Assembly (NCBI GenBank): GCA_013397455.1
Contig: VYZB01000016.1
Coordinates: 3,485,153 to 3,549,152, forward strand
Reading direction: 5' to 3'
From: Crotophaga sulcirostris
Taxonomy: Eukaryota > Chordata > Aves > Cuculiformes > Crotophagidae
DNA length: 64,000 bases
In this document: positions 48,961 through 61,300 of the stretch, one piece after another
Position numbering within the stretch: position 1 is the first letter of the stretch
Layout of the letters: each line of letters opens with the position of its first letter
Notes under the pieces: model-generated
What the model was told of the DNA's origin: nothing
The model's database searches: none
Seen by the model: the letters and a program-made list of their open reading frames with translations, nothing else
Program-made: the position numbers and the translations under genes

Positions 48961-51900
48961 CTTCTAAAATATAATTAGACATGGAACTTTAGTACAAAAG
49001 TTACATATCCTAGTAAGAAATAGCATTTTCCATAGTCTGGGCATTATTTTACAAATATTAGGGAATCTGTTTTTCTGGTCTTGTACATTACTTGCCAGAC
49101 AATTAGAACAGGAAAAAAGTACAAAGCTGCTTAGTCTATAATACACAGTAATATTAAGGATGCTGTATGTTCTGTATAATATGGAACAAGCTAACTAGTT
49201 GTCTTTAGAACAACAGCTGTAGCTCTGTTTAACTCTTAGATCTCTATGTAGGAGTAGAAGAGCTTTAAAAAAAAAACAAACTACAAACCAAACACACACA
49301 AAAACAACTTACATTTCCTCATGTGGATGATGGGTGATCTTCTCATCTCTACTTTCTCTCGATCCTGTGACTACATAAAGAGATAATTGCTGATTGAATT
49401 TGAAACAGAATGCAGCAAATTCAATTCTTACATCCTCTCATTTCACTTCTTGCACAATACTGAAGTCTTTTATTCAATTATCCTTGCATATGGTAATAGA
49501 AATACTGCTCCCTTTCTTCAACCAAACTCTGACAAGTTGCTAGTCCACCCACATTTCCACACCTTTTCCCACATACCTACCTGCAGGCTATACACTCTCT
49601 CATTTCCCCTGAAATCCTTCTGCTAACCCTTCCCAGCAGCAGTAAGCTCCTGGAACTGAGGGCTGTCAGAGTAAGTTCCCTTTTTCACTTTGTAACCCTA
49701 GGAAATTTAAAACTGTGGGGTTTATTCTGTCTCTAGGAGCCCAGTACTCAGCAATGGCTTCTTTTTAATCCAGAAAATTGGCTGCTGCTACAAGTGTCAT
49801 CATTTAAACAGATAGAGGAAAATTTCCTCATAAGGAAGTAGTGACAGGTCAGTGTAACAGTTTGTGAAATACAGAGTGATGGACTAACTAGCAACACCAG
49901 AAATGCATTTGGCCTAGAAGGAAATAAAATATTTGCTAGAAGAAGAAGGAGAATTGCAGAATATATTTTGACTGGAAAACTTCAGATGGGCAAGTACATC
50001 TAGCGGTAAACCACCTCCTCCCTATGAAAACTGATTTGTACCAGCAGGGTCTGAGTGAGTACTACTGTGAATTCTACCAAAAAAAAAAAGGGAGGGTGGG
50101 AGTGAAGAGAAAGGCATTTTAAATAATTGATCATAGCTGTGTCTGTGGTTACAGCATTGGATTCTTAAGTCATTAGCCTGAAGGAGCAAAGACATTAAAA
50201 AATATTTACGCTCTTCACTGTATATATAATCATGGAGTTTAAGAAAAAAAGATTTTTTTCCCGTTTGGCTATCATGAATCATTTTATTGTGGTAATCTTG
50301 TGTAGCGTACTGATCTAATCTTTTCATCTCCCATTCTCCCTCAATAGCAACAACTTCTTTTTGCTTAAGTAATACCAATAAAAGTAAAAAAAAAAACAAA
50401 AACAAAATACCCAGACCTCAAATGCTTTTTATGTAATGTGAATCATGTTTAAGTGATGTTTTGAAACAATCTTTGTCCATTAGGAGGAAGCTTTTTGCAC
50501 TAGGCGAGTTGTTATGACTGAGTATTTTGCAAAGTGGTTCTAGTTACTATTTGTTAGTGACCTCTAACAATGTGTTTCAAATAAGAATCTCTAGTTTACT
50601 TCCCTAAAAGTATCTCATAGAGTTTTATAAGCATTCAGTTTTAAATAACCATATTTCAACTTAGTGTGATGTTTTTTATGGAATGTAACTATTTTCACAC
50701 AATATTAATTTATTGTACACTGTAATACAGAGTGGTCGATGAGTGTGACTGTCTCCATTTTGCTAACGTACTGATTTTACTCATGGAGACAACAAAATAT
50801 AAAATCAAGATCACATAATATATCTATGACAATTTTGGGATCATATGCAAATCCCCTGATCTCGCTTTCTATATATATTGAAAGGTAGGAACTTTCAGTT
50901 AAACCATAAAAAGTTAGGCATCTGGTCTTTCTTGTATTGTCAAGGGCATGACAAGCACCTCCAGAGTATAAGTCGCCATACCACACTACGTACAATATCA
51001 ACAAGTTAAGTATGGCAAGAGAAATCATGGTAAATGCTTCTGCTCTGCACCATGAAAGTGTTTCATGGTCCAGGATGTTTTACCCATGAATGTAATAAGG
51101 CAATTGCTCTGTTGCTTCTGCTATATTGATTTTTTTTTTTTTGATTGAACCTTGACCATGAAGTGTTCTAAAAAAATCTTTCCCTTCCTTATTTTAGAAT
51201 TGTTGAAACTATGCCCCTCATCGGGACATAATGGCAATGCTATTTTCAAAACTTCAAGGAAAAGCAAATATAAAGCGAAGAAAAAAGTATGATATTCAGT
51301 TTGGATAGGTGAAAAATTGCAATTCTAAGATTTTTGTTAATTTTGAAGTAAGACATTTGTTTAAACACCTTTGTCATTACTTTAGTTTATAAGGAGGAAA
51401 AGAGTAGACACAAGCAAGTGTTCATTTCTTCAAATCTAAGCGCAAAACAGAATTTGCAGTATAGTCCCTTTTCTGTGGGTTGACACAGCTGTCACATTCT
51501 CTCTGCTTTGTGGTCCTTGGGCTTAGCAAACACATTTCTGAAAAATTCCTGAAATATTCAATAGAAACTAAAAGCATAAGCCTAGATGGCATTTATTCCA
51601 ATAACTGTTAAAATTTAATACACAAAAGGACCCCCTTTAGTTCAACTTGCTACAAATTGTAGAGTTCTATAGCAAGATGTAGTGTTTTAATCCTATGTAA
51701 ATGGGTCAAACAAAGTTATGAAGAATGTAACTTCCTATTGCATTTATTAACCTATTTGAAAACATATTTGGGGGCTTTTTCTTTCCCATATCTGTTTTTG
51801 ATCCCTGTCTAAGGGGTTGTGTCAGACCAGACTAGAAAGGTCTGACATCAAAGGGTGAAGAGGTGCTATTCCATGTCTTCAGCACATCATCCTTAGAGTA

Positions 51901-54300
51901 GCCTGACACATGTAATCAGGAGAGGTGGGCTTACATTAACCTTTTCCACTCTCAGATGATAAAATGATAATGAAACAACAAAAACAGATAATGAGTTAAG
52001 GAGAGCACAATTCTTGCGATTATGGCCAAGAATGTGGGGGAGGGAGGGCAGTGGGCTGACTTAGTGCAGACTTTCAATCAAGCATTAAGAATTCAAATAA
52101 TTAGTAGAGTAGATGTAAGTAGATGTAAACCCAGACATTCACTTGAAGATAACACCTAGAACAGGAGTCTGTTAAGGACAGGAGTTGATTAAGTTTGTTC
52201 TTATGACTGGCTACCACTTGGCAGGCAAACAGCTTTCCCACAAGAATATTAAAAATGTAATTATTTGGTGATTTGGCACAGTTGACATCTCTAGGATCAT
52301 TCAGTCAAACAACTGAAACCCCAGAATCTGATAGTTGTAAACAACTACAAGATTTGATGTTTTGCTTAATGCTGCTTCTGCTGAGGCATGTTGTGCATAC
52401 AGCAACCTACGAAGTCTGATATTTTGTGGTGGTAGCAAAAAGGAGAAGATGCTCATCCATTTTCTTCTGTGGCTTTATGAACTGTATTTTTGGCATGTTC
52501 TTACCAGTAAGAGACTACTACTCCACAACAGCTCTATTACAGCTCCTAGTAACAAGGCAAAATGTGAAGAAAAAATATTTGGTGGAATGATGGAGCAGAT
52601 AACTCAAAAGGCATGGATAAAAAAACAATCACAGCTAAATGTGTACATACTGAGTTAAAAGCAAATAAAAAGCTGACTACAATAGAATTCTCTCCTTAGA
52701 AGAAGTAATAGGATTGGTTAGGTCAAAAAAACAAAGATAAGAGTAAAGCAAAATTGCATTGTTAAAAGACTATTTCTCAAAAGCTGCATGTTGCAAAAAT
52801 GATGTAACATTATTAGCTTTCCTTTGTTTTTGTCACATTGACAATTTTAGTACACCAAAGGCTGCATTTGTACTGAACTTACGTCAGTGCATTTTAACAC
52901 CAAAGCCCTGGACATCTCAGGAAGTTTTCAAGATTTATTTTTTTTTAAATTGAATTTAAGTTACACTGTAAATCTTAAAAAAATCAATCATCATTAATTA
53001 TCTGTTAAAGTGATGTCTGTACATTCTTAAACTTTAATCTTCATTAATGTGTAGGAAAGCAAATATCCCAGAGGATGTGCTGCATGTGTTTCCATGTTTT
53101 ACTCATGTCTCTCTGGATCTCTTAACAGCTCAAAAAATAAGCTTCTTCAATGGGAAGCATATGCCACTAAGGCCTTTTATCTCAATACTTCAGATTCAGT
53201 TGAGAAGCACAGACTGAGTAGCCATGGGTCAAAGCAAGGTTCATCTGTTTAAGTGCCTGACCCTGGTGATATAGTGCTGGAGTACCTCTACAGAACTCAT
53301 GTTATATCCTGTAGGACTTACTGGAAGTTACACTCATGGGTACTTGTTGTAACACACGGGCTTTTCTAGTGCCAAGTGGGTTTTGTTTTGCTTTTTATTA
53401 CTCATTTAAATGAAAATCATAACAGCAAATTACTTCCTACTTTCAACAACAGTACCTCTGTTAAATATTATAAACAGTTCTAGTATTTACTGGCCACATA
53501 TCACCCAAATCCCATATGTATTGCTTGATCGTTTGTAACATTAGCTTGTGATTGTTTTCTTATAGTACTTGATTGAAAAGTAAAGAAACCTGTATGACAA
53601 GACATATTAATGCAAGGAAATAAAGGCTGCATAGAATCCTTTTATTCTTCAGTAAAAATATGGCACATAAACAACAGGCACAATATTCTTGATACTCATA
53701 ACCTGTACTGTACTGTAAAAACAGATTTTGAGAACCGAAGTAGCCACACTATTTTGTTCAGTCTTTATATTTCTTCTTCTGAATAACTGATATGGAAAGA
53801 ACTATAGCAACTCACTCAGAATGTCATACAAGCTGAACAGCCTACATAAAATTGTAATGTGATCGACATTCACCCAAATGCTCTTTTCAGATTTCATTAT
53901 GTTGAAACTGTGTGTTTTAAGGTATGCTGGAACTCTGCAGACTCTACTCACCAATTTTGAGTTTTTACTTCTCTGGCACACTGAATGGCGTATATGTACT
54001 CATATGCTGAGATACTAGATCCTGCAAAGCTGGGGTTTCTCCTGACATCTGAATGCAATCCAAACTTCTCTAACACTTCCCAGGTAACTTCATAGAGACT
54101 TTACAGAGCTAACAGGCTTTGTAATTACTCTGATTTTATAGCTCAGTTCTTCAGAGATGTTAGTCGAAAGATGGAGAGATTTGAGTTTCGGATAAGTATC
54201 AGAAAACCTATCAAAAAATGTTTCACTTTAACTCATATAGCCAATAAAGATACATCATAAAAATCATGAACACCTAATAGTAAACACTTTCCTACTCAGG
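48961..54300. other. Gene-free DNA, nothing recognised
   Basis: The longest frame is 127 codons on the minus strand (50022-50405). It starts in a homopolymer-coded hydrophobic run (Phe/Leu from an A/T tract) and has no recognisable domain. Short A and T runs occur near 49267, 50081, 50386 and 51130. A 10-base unit is duplicated in tandem at 52109-52128. Confidence 0.6.
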
Positions 54301-54343
54301 TTTCCTTCTTTTCTTTCCTTCTCTTTTTTTTTCTTTCTTTTTT
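54301..54343 (+). repeat. 43-base pure pyrimidine tract
   Basis: Only T and C over 43 bases (TTTCCTTCTTTTC type), with no interruption. Such tracts can adopt triplex structure if mirror-symmetric; the symmetry here is imperfect. Confidence 0.9.
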
Positions 54344-55474
54344 GCATTTAAAATAATATTCCTTTAAGGAACTCAGTATTTTTCCTTTCTTCCACTTGGC
54401 TTCTCCAAACATGAAATTTCCATTTCTTTTTGCTTATCCCACTCATATTTAAAATCCATTGATAGGTCAGCCCAAGAGAAGTTGTTTAATTGCTTTGCCC
54501 ATGGTCTGCATGGCATCTAATTCATTGCTGGTATAAAAACATTGAAACAACACAGCATTGCTATGATTACCATTTTTGAAATGTCTCTGGAAAGAAGCTA
54601 AACTGGTGGATGACAACTTTACAAGATTAAATAGGCAAATTGAGTCACAAACATTGCTTGACAGAAGTAAAAATGGAGCTCTTCAGATTTTCCTTGCAGC
54701 ATAACTCTATGCCAGTTCTCTTCCCTTCAGGATACTGTTCACTCTTTAATGCATCAAAGAAATAAGGGAGGTGTGGAGGGATTGCTTTTATAACTTGAGC
54801 ACTGATTGCAGCTTCACATCAGTATATGTACTGTGAAACCTGCAGTAATAAAGACGAGCACATTTGTAGCCTGCAAAAATAAATAAACTATGATACCATA
54901 CTCATTCAGCCTCTTATGTTCAAATGTGCAGTTATCACTGAGTAGTCATAGGGCAACAAATATCTGTGGTTTCCCTCTCAGAAGACAGATAAGGCCTGTG
55001 GGATGATTCTGTGAATCCCAAATTATTTCAAACTTTTCCTGTGTATGAGCATGAATTTCCTAACATATCTTGACAGAGCTAGGCTCTTAGTGATCGTTGG
55101 CTTCAAAGAGCAGCCAGCTTGACAAGTAACACTGCCCCAAAACTGCATCTGGCCATGAGTTTACAAAAGACTGAATTCAATACATGTACTTAGAACTTTC
55201 TATATTGTTTAGTTTCTGAAAAAAATATTGAACTCCCCCAAAACATTTAGTGTCATTGTCAGAATTTTAAAAGCATGGCATTTATGCAAACTACCAGTTT
55301 AGGCTCACATGCTAGTTAATAATTGAAGAAAAATTAAAGCCACACCAAACTTTGGAAGAAGTTCATCTTTATTAGTATAACCCTTTGATTTTGGATTGTG
55401 GAACAGCTGCAGCTGTGGCTGTTCAGCCCTAGGTCTTCATGACAAGATGAAGACGAAAATACAATTGAAGGGGT

Positions 55475-55504
55475 GGAGAAGAGAAAAGAAAGAAAAGAAA
55501 AAAA
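55475..55504 (+). repeat. Homopurine tract
   Basis: Thirty bases of A and G only (GAGAAAAGAAAG type). Confidence 0.85.
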
Positions 55505-56502
55505 TATAATTTTGGCATTGATAACAGTATAAACATTCAGAAGTATGCTTATTAAATGAAACTCAGTAAGTTGTCTTAGTGACAACAGTAATGACTAAGT
55601 TACTCTATTCTGAAGTGTGAAGCATCAGTGCAAATTTCTTTTGATGCTTATTTTTATTCTCACACTTAAACTGTTATAAAGATGAATCATCATCATGATT
55701 CATACAATATCTTTCATCCAGTAAGTCTACAAGGTATTTTTTTTCACAGCTTTGTATCAGTTTTGATAGTAGTAATATAAATTCTTCATGTAAATAAATT
55801 TTCACTCAAAGCTAAACTATAGACCAAATTGCCAACCTATTTATTGTTTAACAAAATTATGTTTTTATGCTAAAAATATTCTCACCTCTTGAGGACAGTA
55901 GGTCACAAGCTGTGATCTCACCAGCTTCAAGGTAACAAAAAGAAACTGATTTACAGTATATGAAACAAATTGGTGATGTCTGTATTCCTGGAACTCCTAG
56001 TATGCTAATATCAGTATCATAAAACCACTACCAGAGTTGCTCCCACGCTAGATATCAAGAAACATATGAGGACCTTAACTAACTGGACTATGGAGACAGA
56101 CATCAGTTTATATAAGTAGTCCCTTCAGGGGGAGAACACATTGGTTTAATATTGTATAATTTGCATTATTTCTATTCATCTTTTGAAAAGATTAGTTCAA
56201 TCTCAAAGCTGTCAATTTGGCATTTTCATAAGAACTAAATCAGTTTTTAAGAAGTCAGAAAGTTGCTTTCTCTGTTTCTCTCCTTTTGATTGATTATCTA
56301 TGGTTCCACAGCATATTACGTGATCACAGCAATGTTCTTTGGAGATATAATCATCAAAGAGCATTACTCAGCTGGGAAAGTACATGTGAGGTGTGTAAAT
56401 AATGAAACAGAACAGGGGGCCATTAAATATATTTTTTGTTGTTTTCTGTGCTTGGAGGCTTGTTTACAAGGCAGAAAGGTAGAGAGTAAGCTGTTTAAAA
56501 AT

Positions 56503-56536
56503 AAAAAAAGAAAAGAAGAAAAAAAAAAGAAAGAAA
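56503..56536 (+). repeat. Homopurine tract
   Basis: Thirty-four bases of A and G only. It accounts for a Lys/Glu-rich stretch in the overlapping chance reading frame. Confidence 0.85.
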
Positions 56537-56559
56537 TAGAAAACCCCAAAACTTTTAAA

Positions 56560-57100
56560 TTGTACCAACCAGTCCATCTGTTCAGATTGGGAGCCCTGGA
56601 GACCTGGCAAACCTTGAAGGTTTATCAGTGTTCATTTTGGCTCTCAGAGGTGCATGTATTCCCAGTGGCTCAGAAAGCGCTAATTTGTATGTTAGGGAGA
56701 ATATTCCCAAAGTAGATGTTTAATTTTTAAAATTATGCAGTCCTTGTAATCCAAGTTGTATAGGTGTTTTATAAAGCCTATTTCTGTGTAGCACATCACA
56801 TATAAAAGATTGGAACTGTTAAAGGTTGGTTTAGAGGAGAGAAGAGAGCAGGGAGCAAAGTGTTTAAACGTGTATGCCCATGACTTGTAGCAGAGTTGAA
56901 AAGTAACTGATTGTGTATGGATAATTGCCATGACTCAGTTTGGCAGACCCCTATTGTTATCAAAGTTGCAAGGCTGCCTCTTAAACTGTTCAAACATGGA
57001 TCTCCGATGTTCGTGTCAAGCAAGGCCATCTGCTCTGTTAAAATTCATTGCCTGTTTGTTCAAAAATGTTTATCTTCTTTCTATGTCACCATTCCTGGTT
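56560..57100. promoter_or_regulatory. Candidate conserved non-coding enhancer-like element
   Basis: It contains a forkhead-like GTGTTTAAAC (near 56860), GGATAATTGCC (near 56919), a perfect AP-1 site TGACTCA (56931-56937), and an adjoining SOX-type ATTGTT (56953-56958) with TCF/LEF-type ATCAAAG (56959-56965). CpGs are retained in the AT-rich setting (GTTTAAACGTG, CTCCGATGTTCGTG). Both strands stay open for 65-79 codons, which can also occur in conserved non-coding DNA, but no protein family is recognisable. Motif texture only. Confidence 0.3.
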
Positions 57101-58058
57101 TCTTTTTTTTTAAGAAAATTATTCTAAAATTTTCTTTCTAATGCAAGTTTCCATCGCTAATCTGAAGCATCTGATACTGATTTACCCAATTCTGGCCTGA
57201 TATTACTTTTATATCTGTATGAAACAAGCATCATTAGGATTAATCCCTACAGAAGTCTGTGATTCATATTTACACCATAGTGTAAATTCTCATTCTTTTC
57301 ATGTAAAGGGCTTTTGTGTACAAATTGTGTACAAACAAAATTAACTTGGCCTAAGTCAAATAAGGAGATTTTAAGAGTGAAAGTTAGACCTATTGGATCT
57401 GATCTGTAAAACCATTGCAAGTGAGATCAGAGTGAAGGTCACTGCTGTTAAGGTTCAAATTTTTTAGAATATTGGAAAGATATGAAGCCTTTGAGGACAC
57501 CTGAAAGCAAAATTCATAAAATCCAAAGTTTTGTTATCCCAATTAAAAATATAGAGAGAGAAGAGAAGTAGGATGCGTATGTCTGAATGTAGCCTTGTGG
57601 ATGTTTGAGTGGATTGCTGCTACTGTCATACTCTAAACAAAACCGTAAAGTTGGTAAAACTAGAGTGTAATTGCTGGCCTTTGCTGACTGGGGTTCAGTC
57701 AGCTAAAATATATATGTAAATAAGTTTCATCATGGACGTACAATATCAATTTTTTATTTTTTTTTGTCAGCTTCACATTGTCACTTATTTGTAGGATTTG
57801 ATCTGATGTTGTTGGAATTGTACATATGTGAAAATTGTACATATGTGTTTAAAATTCTCCAGTCGAATTTGGAACTATTTCACATCAATTTTTCTACTTG
57901 CTTATTGAAACACTAATGGCTAAATACCAGGTAACAACAACACTGACCTTAGTGTAGACCATGTAATAGTTGTTTTGACACACTGAAAAATGGTACCTGG
58001 AACAAAGTTTATTTCATCTTTTTGGATAAATAAGTACACAGAATTTTTACTTTATTGT
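57101..58058. other. Gene-free DNA with a short tandem duplication
   Basis: Nothing coding recognised. A 17-base unit around AATTGTACATATGTG is duplicated in tandem at 57816-57847. Confidence 0.6.
57816..57847 (+). repeat. Tandem duplication, 17-base period
   Basis: AATTGTACATATGTG occurs twice, at 57816-57830 and 57833-57847, separated by AA. The unit contains the palindrome GTACATATGTG-like core with an NdeI-type CATATG E-box. Confidence 0.9.
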
Positions 58059-58395
58059 TCGTTACAACTACCTGAAAGGAGGCTGTAGTGAGGCAGGTGT
58101 TGGTCTCTTGTCCCAAGTAACAAGTGACAGGACAAGAGGAAATGACCTCAAGTTGCACCAGGGGAGGCTTAAACTAAATATTAAGAAATATTACTTCACT
58201 TAAAGGGTTGACAAGCATTGGAACAGGCTGTTCAGGGAAGTGGTTGAATCACCATACCTGGAGGTATTTAAGACAGCTGTAGATGTGGCACTAAGGGACA
58301 CAGTTTAGTGGTGGACTTGGAAGTGTTAGGTTTGTGGTTTGACTCAATGATCTTAAAGGTCCTTTCCAACCTAAAGAATTACATGATTCTGTGAG
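58059..58395 (+). mobile_element. CR1 3' end
   Basis: A + strand CR1 truncated to its last ~335 bases. The frame gives the C-terminal ORF2 blocks [34 protein letters not shown], then TAA at 58201-58203 inside the block before KHWNRL, then REVVESPYLEVFK. The 3' untranslated part reads TTTAGTGGTGGACTTGGAAG, TGTTAGGTTTGTGG, CAATGATCTTAAAGGTCC, TTTCCAACCTAAAG, ending in a decayed terminal repeat (ATTACATGATTCTGTGAG). It resembles the minus-strand copy at about 36.5 kb. Confidence 0.94.
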
Positions 58396-61300
58396 TATTA
58401 TTATTGAAATAATACTAAATTGAATTTTTATTTTTGAAAACTTTAAATTTTGTATACAGTAAAAAATTGATTCTAAATAATAAATCAAAATGCACATCCT
58501 ACCAATCAGGAGGCAGGAATGAAAGACATGAGAAACCTTCCAATTTAGCATATAGCAGTCTCTAGTGCATAACTGCTGGCCTCTGATCAAACCATACTTT
58601 TTAACCTCAAACAAGGAGGAAAAAAAAGATTCTTGGTAAAAAAGGACAGCTAGAACATCCTTTAATAGAAATGGAAATGACTTGATACAGAACTCAAACA
58701 AACTCCCACAAAAAGCAGTAGGCATTTTTTGAGCTGCTCTTCCATCTTGCAGTAAATTGTGCAGCTCAAAAGTATGCAAACTATGTTATATTCAGAAAAA
58801 ATATAGTAAAGTGAGTAAGGACTAAAGAAAAACTGGGACAAATACAAAAAATTATAATTGTGTGTCTGTCTGTGGAAAGGGCCACATTTATACTGCTTGT
58901 TAAACAGAAATGTTTTCTGAGGTAGTATGCTTTTTCCACTCCTCTAATCTTAGCAGATGCAAACGAGAAATTTATCCATACTGAAATACTGAAAAAAATT
59001 ACCAGCCTTCCTCTTTTTAGTAAATGTGAATTATAACTCACAGTGCTGATGGTATCAAAATGTATGAGGCTTTAAGACCAATAGACATGCCAACAGCATA
59101 GGACTTTTTACTCTGAACCTTTTAATCCCATTGCAGACTGGTGGGAAAAATATTTTATCTGTATCATCCTTGCTGTGGCTTCAAATCTTAAAGATAAAGT
59201 CCAAACTAGTATTTTACTGGTTAGAGATCATCCTACCAAGGTTAGAGGTGCAGGCTAAGAACCTGTGTTACTAGATAGGGCAGGGTGACAGTAATATTTC
59301 CTTAAAAATAGTATTTTAAAACTATTTCTTTTTAGTCTAATACTGGTTTAGTATGACAAGATAAGGATGAGAAAAGTGTGTATGTATAATATTAATCTTG
59401 TCCCTGGGATATAAGCCAGGGGCATAATTACATTCCTCTTACCTTGAAGTTAAAGCTGCAAAATTAGTAAATATTGTTCTTGCAACAATTCGGTTTGGAC
59501 CTTGACATTCCCCATTTCCTGATGGCAAACTAATCCAGGGGAAAACCCAACAGTTATGAAAATTTTGCAAACAGCGTAAAGGATTGAAGAAAAAAAATTA
59601 AGCGTTTACTGCAGTGTAATTAAAAGAACTGCATTCATCTATTCTTCCTAATACATCAAGGATTGTCCTCTTTAGTGTGGTTCACAAACCTAAGCAAGTT
59701 GTAGGAAACATTGTACACAGTTGTTTCCTTAATTTGTCCAGTGGACAGAAAATAAATAATGATTTTTTTTTAATGCAGCATGCTAAATATGAGGCTAAAG
59801 TATATATAATTATTATTTATTTCTGTGTGCACAGAGAAGCATACTTCTTTAAGGAAGGACAGCAAAATGACTAGATGACCCTACCCATATTAGGCAATAA
59901 ATAAGACGGATGAATAAATGAAATCTTGTAGTATGTGGCATTAATAGATTAATTTTTAATAGCAAACTAATTTCCAGTAATGATCTTGGGAAGAAATCGC
60001 TCATCAGCAAGGTGTCACAGTGAAGGAGAGTAATTTAGACTTTTACTTAAAGTTGTATTAACTGTGTTGTGCTCTTGTGTGTTCTGTATTTCTATATTTT
60101 GTCCTTCAGTTGCATACAAAGCCAAATAAGCAGTACATATGAGCTGCTAAAAGCTCCTTTAAAAACCCGACAGTGTGCTAATTCAAGCAACAGCTAACAT
60201 TGTACAATTCAATGTGACACTGAACTTTTAAACTTTTTATGCTCTTTTTAATAGAAAAAAAAAGTAAAGCATTTCAGTGGACATAGCTTTTCATAACTAG
60301 AAAGGGAAATTGATCTTTGGTGTCTGTTGATGCAAACAGGAAAATTTTCTCTCAAAATGCAATATTTTTTTAAAGAATTCAGCTATAAGGCCTTCCTGGA
60401 GAACTTGAATTCTAAATGGAAAGGCAAATAAATCACTGGAAAATTAATATTACTCTTAAATATGGAGGTAACTCATTATCTGTTTGGGACCTGGCTCTTT
60501 AATCTGAATCCAGTATTCTGAGTGTTCCTACATCACAATTTCTTTGGATGTCTTTGCCCACCTTTCTAATTTGAAAGCCATCATCTCTTCCAGATGTGTA
60601 GGTATGTACAGGGATAAGATTTAGCCTACTCCAGTCTGTAGTAGCACCTTCCTATTAAGATTTCTTAGAATTCATTTTTTGTATATGGAATCAAAAATAA
60701 ATAAGCATACATTAAATAGCGTAAAACCCTAAAAGTGCAGCTGGACTATTTGATGCTTTGCATAATGTAGTTTATAGCGTAAAGACTGTGATTGGAAAGA
60801 CTAATTGTTAAGTTTTAAAAACCCTAGAGAGATAATTTCTGCTAGTCTGTGTGTCAGAAATTTCAAAAGACATACCAAATTTAACTAAAACCCAGCTAAT
60901 TAGAACAGTAGATCCCGTTCAAAATCTGAGATGATGTTATACACAGTAGAGCTGTTAGTTTCAGAAAACTGAGAACTGAAGTAATCAAGTGAGGAGGCTG
61001 ATTATTTTCATCTGTATTTCAAGAGAGATCCAGAACAATATGTTGTTCTATCTGATTCTTGCATTTTTACAGGTACAGTAGCCCAATCTATAAAATAATA
61101 CCCACCTCCATTCTAAATCTTACAAAAGTTCTACTTTGTCTAGTGTTTTCTGGGTGCTATAAGGGACTGACTAACTTTTTAAATTACCCTTTTCATCTTA
61201 CAAAATTTTCTGGTTTTGAACAAACTGTTCTGAAATCACACTTCCATCACTTTACATCTAGTGTTAAGAAGTCATGTATTCCCACTTTCAGGTTGTATTT

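Larger units (their letters stand above)
54344..56559. other. Gene-free DNA with two purine tracts
   Basis: No exon or interspersed repeat recognised. It holds pure purine runs at 55475-55504 and 56503-56536. A 141-codon chance frame at 56290-56715 crosses the second run, which explains its Lys/Glu-rich middle; it has no recognisable domain. Confidence 0.55.

Noticed and set aside
50022..50405. 127-codon minus-strand frame starting with a Phe/Leu run
   Set aside because: The apparent signal-like segment is translated low-complexity A/T sequence. The rest is unrecognisable.
52109..52128. Tandem 10-base duplication GTAGATGTAA
   Set aside because: Too short to be more than ordinary slippage.
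56290..56715. 141-codon + strand frame with a Lys/Glu-rich middle
   Set aside because: The charged middle is a translated purine tract. No domain or splice context. The region is better described as possible regulatory DNA.
58291..58779. 162-codon minus-strand frame
   Set aside because: One end lies antisense in a CR1 3' end and the rest is in unremarkable DNA; there is no family resemblance.
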